From the NCBI GenBank assembly GCA_016285085.1, contig JAEEQA010000014.1, positions 1 to 38,019 of the forward strand: a stretch of 38,019 bases of DNA, given 5' to 3'. The position numbers were made by a program, and so were the translations under genes. This DNA is from Bacteroidales bacterium (lineage in GTDB: Bacteria; Bacteroidota; Bacteroidia; Bacteroidales; WCHB1-69). The notes under the pieces are model-generated. The model saw only the letters and a program-made list of their open reading frames with translations. It ran no database searches and was not told the DNA's origin. Below, one piece after another: positions 33,920 to 38,019 of this stretch; the first letter of the stretch is position 1; every line of letters starts with the position of its first letter.

Positions 33920-34495
33920 ATGAATGACAATTTTGTAATAGTGGATGAAAGCAGCCTCGACTATTTGCGGGGGATGTGTGAAAAGTATCCCGCATCGTCG
34001 TTCACGGCATTCTATTATGCAAGGATGCTTCAACAGCTTCATCCAGAGGAGTTTGAACGCGACAAGGCACGGCATCTGTTGTATGTGACCGACCGAGCCC
34101 GCTTCGCCCGCCACCGCTTCGACGACGCTGAAGTGCCGGCCATGCCGCCCCGGGAGGAGCACACGATTGTTTCCACCGCGGTGGAAGAGCCCGCCCCGAC
34201 GGCCGAACCCGTGAATCAGGATGACATCATCAGCAGCCTGATTGAAGAATTGGATGTAGAAACCCCGAAAATCCAGTTCGACCCCGAACGCCATGATGCC
34301 ACCATCAATTACAGCAAGCCCAGCCTTGTTGAAGATCCTGAAATTGTAAGTGAAACATTAGCAAGACTTTACTATCAACAAGGGTATTCGGGAAAAGCCG
34401 TGAAAATTTATAAAAAATTATCCTTGCTTTTTCCAGAAAAAAGTTGTTACTTTGCAGCCCAAATTTCAGAGATTAAAAATAGTAAGAATCAATAG
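33920..34495 (+). CDS. TPR-like cytoplasmic protein between lptE and secG
   Basis: 191 aa, no signal peptide or membrane segment. The N-terminal 60 residues are helical (SSLDYLRGMCEKYPASSFTA, FYYARMLQQLHPEEFERDKA). A disordered Pro/Glu-rich middle follows (PPREEHTIVSTAVEEPAPTA). The C-terminal part carries one TPR-like helix pair, ETLARLYYQQGYSGKAVKIY, then KKLSLLFPEKSCYFAAQI. The position next to secG and lptE is one I recall from other Bacteroidota genomes, but no function is known to me. It starts 13 bases after lptE and precedes secG by 16 bases, so it is translated from the same transcript. Confidence 0.7.
   Translation: MNDNFVIVDESSLDYLRGMCEKYPASSFTAFYYARMLQQLHPEEFERDKARHLLYVTDRARFARHRFDDAEVPAMPPREEHTIVSTAVEEPAPTAEPVNQDDIISSLIEELDVETPKIQFDPERHDATINYSKPSLVEDPEIVSETLARLYYQQGYSGKAVKIYKKLSLLFPEKSCYFAAQISEIKNSKNQ
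34447..34454 (+). promoter_or_regulatory. Possible -7 element (TTACTTTG, one mismatch) before secG
   Basis: Lies inside the end of the TPR-like gene, 57 bases before the secG start. Matches TAnnTTTG except for T instead of A at the second position. It would give secG a separate transcript. Confidence 0.35.
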
Positions 34496-34511
34496 TTAAA
34501 CAATTTAAAAA

Positions 34512-34787
34512 ATGCAAATACTTGTCGTTTTAATTATCATTGCTTCCATCGCGTTGGGTTTTGTCGTTCTGATTCAGGATTCAAAGGGCGGCGGTCTCGC
34601 TTCCAACTTTGCAGGTTCCAATCAGATTATGGGTGTGCGTAAAACCACTGATTTGGTCGAGAAAGTCACATGGGGACTGGCCATCGCCATTCTGGTTCTT
34701 TGCCTCAGCTGCGCTTTCATCACCAAGAATTCATTTGATGAAAGATACGGAAACGCTGTGCAGACTGAACAGACCACTGAAGAGTAA
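34512..34787 (+). CDS. secG: Preprotein translocase subunit SecG
   Basis: 91 aa with two membrane helices (about residues 2-20 and 54-72) and the conserved loop VLIQDSKGGGLASNFAGSNQ. SecG joins SecYE in the inner membrane and helps SecA-driven export. The C-terminal tail is short and acidic (VQTEQTTEE). A strong terminator follows 24 bases later. Confidence 0.95.
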   Translation: MQILVVLIIIASIALGFVVLIQDSKGGGLASNFAGSNQIMGVRKTTDLVEKVTWGLAIAILVLCLSCAFITKNSFDERYGNAVQTEQTTEE

Positions 34788-34811
34788 TTCTTTCTGTAAG
34801 ATATTGAAAAA

Positions 34812-34840
34812 GGAGAGAACTTAGGTTCTCTCTTTTTTTT
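34812..34840 (+). terminator. Intrinsic terminator after secG
   Basis: Eight-base perfect stem (GAGAGAAC / GTTCTCTC, loop TTAG) followed by eight T. It ends 11 bases before the next start codon. Confidence 0.9.
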
Positions 34841-34851
34841 CTCAAACGTAT

Positions 34852-35760
34852 ATGAAGCAGCGTAACGGACTCAGCTATTTTTTCCTTGTTTTGGCTGTCT
34901 CCTTTTGGGGGTTGTCGTTCATTTTCTCCAAATCGCTGCTGGCCCATGTCACTCCCATTGCCCTGATTTTTTTCCGTATCATCATCGCCTCGGTGCTGTT
35001 GGGAGTATGCTGCTGGCTTTTCTTTCCGCAGTCATTGCGCGAAATCACCAGGAAAGAGTGGCTCAATCTATTGGCCCTCAGTTTTTTCGAGCCGTTTCTC
35101 TATTTCATCTTCGAGACGTATAGCTTGAAATTCACCGATGCCACCATCGTGTCGGTCATCATCGCCACCATTCCGATTTTCACGGTGCTGATGTCGGTGT
35201 TCTATTTCAAGGAGGTGCTTTCGGGGCTCAACCTGTTCGGTGTGTTTCTGTCGGTGGCGGGCATCGTGTTGATGTTGCTCCCCGAGTTCTCCGATGTGAC
35301 GTTCAATCCATACGGCATCTTGTTGGCGTTCGGGGCGGTCGCGGCCTCGGTCGGGTATAGTTTCTTCATCCGCAAGATCAACGACCGTTTCCACTCCGTC
35401 TTTATCGTGGCCTGCCAGAACGTGGTTGGCTTCTTCCTGTTCCTGCCGCTGTTTGTGGTGATGCACGGCGTGGCGGGGATGAAGGAGCAGTTTTCGGCAT
35501 TGGCGTTGCCGAGTGTGGCGGTCAACATCCTGTTCCTTGCGGTTTTCTGCTCCGCGCTCGCTTTCGTGCTGTATGTCATTGCCTTGCAGAAGGTGGGGCT
35601 AGCCCGTTCCAACACCTTCACCAACCTGATTCCGATTGTGACGGCCGTTGCCGCCTATTTCGTCATTGACGAACAGTTCACACTATATAAGATATTAGGT
35701 ACACTTGTGGTCATTGTTGGCGTTTTTCTTGTGCAGCGTCCGGCAATGATGAAACAATAA
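34852..35760 (+). CDS. EamA/DMT-family inner-membrane transporter
   Basis: 302 aa with about ten membrane helices in two EamA repeats. The first repeat starts with YFFLVLAVSFWGLSFIFSKS and includes PIALIFFRIIIASVLLG and YSLKFTDATIVSVIIATIPI, the usual place where these carriers line their path. The second repeat starts near VAASVGYSFFIRKIND and ends with LGTLVVIVGVFLVQRP. Such carriers export metabolites or amino acids or exchange sugar phosphates; the substrate cannot be told. The ATG is 11 bases after the secG terminator T tract, with no -7 element between. dgt follows 21 bases later. Confidence 0.9.
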   Translation: MKQRNGLSYFFLVLAVSFWGLSFIFSKSLLAHVTPIALIFFRIIIASVLLGVCCWLFFPQSLREITRKEWLNLLALSFFEPFLYFIFETYSLKFTDATIVSVIIATIPIFTVLMSVFYFKEVLSGLNLFGVFLSVAGIVLMLLPEFSDVTFNPYGILLAFGAVAASVGYSFFIRKINDRFHSVFIVACQNVVGFFLFLPLFVVMHGVAGMKEQFSALALPSVAVNILFLAVFCSALAFVLYVIALQKVGLARSNTFTNLIPIVTAVAAYFVIDEQFTLYKILGTLVVIVGVFLVQRPAMMKQ

Positions 35761-35781
35761 GATATTAAAAATAAAAGGGTT

Positions 35782-36945
35782 ATGATAACAAACAAAATTG
35801 CTGCCGAAGAACTGGAGCGCCGTACCACCCCGCGTGCGAACGATATCCGGGGATGCTACTACCGCGACCAGACCGCCATCCTCCATTCCAAGCCGTTCCG
35901 TCGGTTGAAGCACAAGACACAGGTGTTCTTCAGTCCCAACGACGACCACATCTGCACCCGCATCGAGCATGTGCTGCACGTGGCCACCATCGCCGCCACC
36001 ATTTGCCGCGGCCTCAACTCGAAAGGGGAGGGGTGGCAGCTGAACGAGGACCTCGCCTACGCCATCAGCCTCGGGCACGACCTCGGCCACACCCCGTTCG
36101 GCCATTCGGGCGAGAAGGCCATCGCCCACCTGTTGGGCGGCAGCGACAAGTTCATGCACGAGGTCAACAGCTACCGCGTGGTGGAAAAACTGATTGACGG
36201 TGGGCGCGGTCTCAACCTCACCTATGCCGTAAAGGACGGCATCATTTGCCACAACGGCGAGAAGTACGAGCAGTTCATCACGCCCGACACCACGGTGAAG
36301 GCCCTGGACGCCATCCGTTCACGTCATTTCCTGCCCTCCACCTACGAAGGGGTCATCGTCCGGTTTTCCGACAAAATCGCCTACCTCGGGCGCGACATCG
36401 AGGATGCGATGGTGGCCGGATTTATCAATAATAATGACATTCCGTTGAAAATCAGGGATAAAGTGGGTGACACCAACAGCGATATCATCAACTTTTTGGT
36501 GAACGACGTGGTGGCGAACTCCACGGAGGAAGCGATTGCCGTATCCGACGAGGCCTTCGAGATGATGCTGGAGCTGATCAAGTTCAACTCCCAGCGGATT
36601 TATGGTCATCCCCGCCTGAAAGAGGTGGAGGTGGCTTGCGAAAACATCATCGTTTCCCTTTTCCACTACCTTTATAAGATGTGCGGTTCCTTCGACATGG
36701 CGACGGGCGAGTACGACGGCACGCCGCGCCGCACGCTCGAAACCTACTTCGTGGACTACATGAAAACCATGCGCCCGTTCTATTTGGAAGAGGCCAAAGC
36801 CAACGGACTTTCTTCGGAAGAGAGCGCAAAACAGATTGTTACGGACTATCTTTCGGGTATGACCGACCGTTTCGCCATCGACTGCATGCACGAGATCACC
36901 ATTCCGCAGCCCATCTTTTTCCGCCACGGGAAGGGGACGTTTTAA
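35782..36945 (+). CDS. dgt: Deoxyguanosinetriphosphate triphosphohydrolase (dGTPase-like, HD domain)
   Basis: 387 aa. It would split dNTPs into the deoxynucleoside and triphosphate. HD-domain metal ligands are visible: His in RIEHVLHVATIA, His-Asp in SLGHDLGHTPFGHSGE, and Asp in VIVRFSDKIAYLGRDIEDA. The N-terminal DIRGCYYRDQTAILHSKPFR and RRLKHKTQVF are typical of the family. The length (387) fits the shorter dGTPase type-2 group rather than the E. coli enzyme (about 505). It follows the EamA gene closely and converges on the DUF262 gene, with only six bases between the stop codons. Confidence 0.93.
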   Translation: MITNKIAAEELERRTTPRANDIRGCYYRDQTAILHSKPFRRLKHKTQVFFSPNDDHICTRIEHVLHVATIAATICRGLNSKGEGWQLNEDLAYAISLGHDLGHTPFGHSGEKAIAHLLGGSDKFMHEVNSYRVVEKLIDGGRGLNLTYAVKDGIICHNGEKYEQFITPDTTVKALDAIRSRHFLPSTYEGVIVRFSDKIAYLGRDIEDAMVAGFINNNDIPLKIRDKVGDTNSDIINFLVNDVVANSTEEAIAVSDEAFEMMLELIKFNSQRIYGHPRLKEVEVACENIIVSLFHYLYKMCGSFDMATGEYDGTPRRTLETYFVDYMKTMRPFYLEEAKANGLSSEESAKQIVTDYLSGMTDRFAIDCMHEITIPQPIFFRHGKGTF

Positions 36946-36951
36946 GGCTCA

Positions 36952-38019
36952 TCATTTCCCGCTTTTCCTTCGGTTACATTCGCGGCACAGCATCTGGCAG
37001 TTCTCGGCGATGGTCCGTCCGCCTGCGTGCCACGGCGTGATGTGGTCGGCTTCCATCTGCGACAATTCGAAATGTTGACCGCAGTCGGCGCAGATGCCGC
37101 CCTGCCGCTCGTATGCCGATAGTTTCTGCGCATCGGTAAAGGTTCTGATGGAAAGATATTTCTCTTTTCGGGTAAGAATGTAGGGGTAGATGCCCGTTTT
37201 CTTTGTCACGTCATCGTCCAAGATAAGGCGTTTCACCTCTTCGTCAATCTTTTGATAATCAAAGACTTTATCCTTAAATTGCTTATAGAGCATTCCCCAG
37301 TCCACCCCCTTCATGATCTTCTTGCGCTCTTTGTTGGGACGGAAGGAGGTCTCAATCCATGTGATGACGGCTTGGAAGAACTGCCACAGCGGAGCCGCGC
37401 TCGCATCGTGCTGGTGGTTGGCCATATACACCTCGATGTTGCCGTCGGAAATCCAAGCGATGGCGGTTTCGAGGTAGTCCTGCCGGATGGCGGAGCCGGT
37501 AAGGTAGTCGCTTCCGATTTTTGCCGCCGGTGCACCGTTTTTGCTGAAGTAGCGTTTGGCGTCGCTCACCCAGCTGCCGGCGTAAACGGCATTGCGAAGC
37601 TCTTGTTCGGTCAGTTCCTCGCCCGCTATATTGATGGTCTTGAACCACTTTAGTTTTTCGCTATCGGTGCCGCTGCAAATATAGACTTGCAGTTCGTAGT
37701 CAAGGATTTGCTTCTGTTCGTCGGGCTGCAGGTTGTGGAAATAGCGGAAATTGAAGGCGAAATCGCCGTTCACATACTGGCAGATGGAGATGGTGCGTTG
37801 CTGACCGTCGATGATTTCGTAGGTGCCGTCCTCTCGCACGGCCCAATACATCACGTTGAGGGGGAAACCTTGCGTGAGGGTGTCGATGACGGCGTCGCGC
37901 TGTTTCTCCTTATAGACAAATTCGCGCTGGTAGGGCGGGCGCACGTCGAGGCGGCCGCCGTAGGCGCGCACGCCGTTCTCGTTGTTGTCTTGGTAGCCCG
38001 CGGTCAGTTCGCGGACGGT
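36952..38019 (-). CDS. DUF262 and HNH-endonuclease protein (5' end outside the window)
   Basis: 355 codons are visible and the frame is open to the right edge; the GTG at 37971 is not the likely start because the frame upstream continues (TVRELTAGYQDNNENG). The N-terminal DUF262 part has LDVRPPYQREFVYKEKQRDA, then the signature YEIIDGQQRTISICQYVNGD. The middle has LKWFKTINIAGEELTEQELR. The C-terminal HNH part has two Cys-x-x-Cys pairs around ADHITPWHAGG (CADCGQHF and CRECNRRKSGK). DUF262/HNH proteins include the GmrSD type IV restriction enzymes that cut modified phage DNA. A single-protein fusion such as this may act in phage defence, but that is inferred. Confidence 0.85.
   Translation of the reverse strand, partial: TVRELTAGYQDNNENGVRAYGGRLDVRPPYQREFVYKEKQRDAVIDTLTQGFPLNVMYWAVREDGTYEIIDGQQRTISICQYVNGDFAFNFRYFHNLQPDEQKQILDYELQVYICSGTDSEKLKWFKTINIAGEELTEQELRNAVYAGSWVSDAKRYFSKNGAPAAKIGSDYLTGSAIRQDYLETAIAWISDGNIEVYMANHQHDASAAPLWQFFQAVITWIETSFRPNKERKKIMKGVDWGMLYKQFKDKVFDYQKIDEEVKRLILDDDVTKKTGIYPYILTRKEKYLSIRTFTDAQKLSAYERQGGICADCGQHFELSQMEADHITPWHAGGRTIAENCQMLCRECNRRKSGK

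Overview
The window comes from a member of the phylum Bacteroidota, most likely an uncultured Bacteroidales lineage. Four things point there: a complete type IX secretion (T9SS) core operon in the porP-gldK-gldL-gldM-gldN order known from Porphyromonas; secreted proteins ending in the T9SS type A sorting domain; a protein with a Fibrobacter-succinogenes-major-paralogous domain; and repeated use of the Bacteroidota -7 promoter element TAnnTTTG with AT-rich, Shine-Dalgarno-poor start regions. Base composition looks mixed, with AT-rich spacers. No rRNA, tRNA, integrase, transposase or CRISPR array was recognised.

Layout. 1-9.5 kb (plus): the 3' part of a large outer-membrane barrel-like protein of unknown function, then porP, gldK, gldL, gldM and gldN, closed by a strong terminator. 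9.6-15.7 kb: lepA (plus) runs towards an Omp28-type T9SS cargo gene (minus); a CsgG-like exported protein gene (plus) is divergent from the cargo gene and runs towards an orphan peptide-binding lipoprotein gene (minus). 15.7-22.5 kb (minus): a tiny acidic lipoprotein, apt-ilvE, a second T9SS cargo, rimO with a TerB/J-domain protein, and gcvT. 22.6-29.1 kb (plus): a DUF4412-like exported protein, a YggS-type PLP-binding protein, a T9SS cargo gene broken by a one-base frameshift, and a 1433-residue mosaic surface protein. 29.06-29.56 kb is non-coding and packed with short tandem repeats and palindromes. 29.5-32 kb (minus): atpD-atpC-pcm. 32.1-36.9 kb (plus): a sigma-54-type AAA+ regulator with an atypical GAFTGA loop, lptE, a TPR-like protein, secG, an EamA transporter and a dGTPase. 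The right edge cuts a DUF262/HNH nuclease gene (minus).

How it fits together. The gldKLMN motor and ring plus PorP form the export machine. The Omp28-like protein (11.4-13.1 kb), the 450-aa protein (17.6-19.0 kb) and the ancestral form of the broken gene at 24.2 kb look like its cargo. lptE and secG serve envelope biogenesis. The rest is mostly housekeeping: translation (lepA, rimO), one-carbon, amino-acid and nucleotide metabolism (gcvT, ilvE, apt, dgt) and ATP synthesis. The least explained parts are the palindrome and tandem-repeat region at 29.1-29.5 kb, the 27-bp tandem repeat upstream of rimO, several starts pressed against terminators, the atypical AAA+ regulator and the unknown barrel protein beside the T9SS operon.
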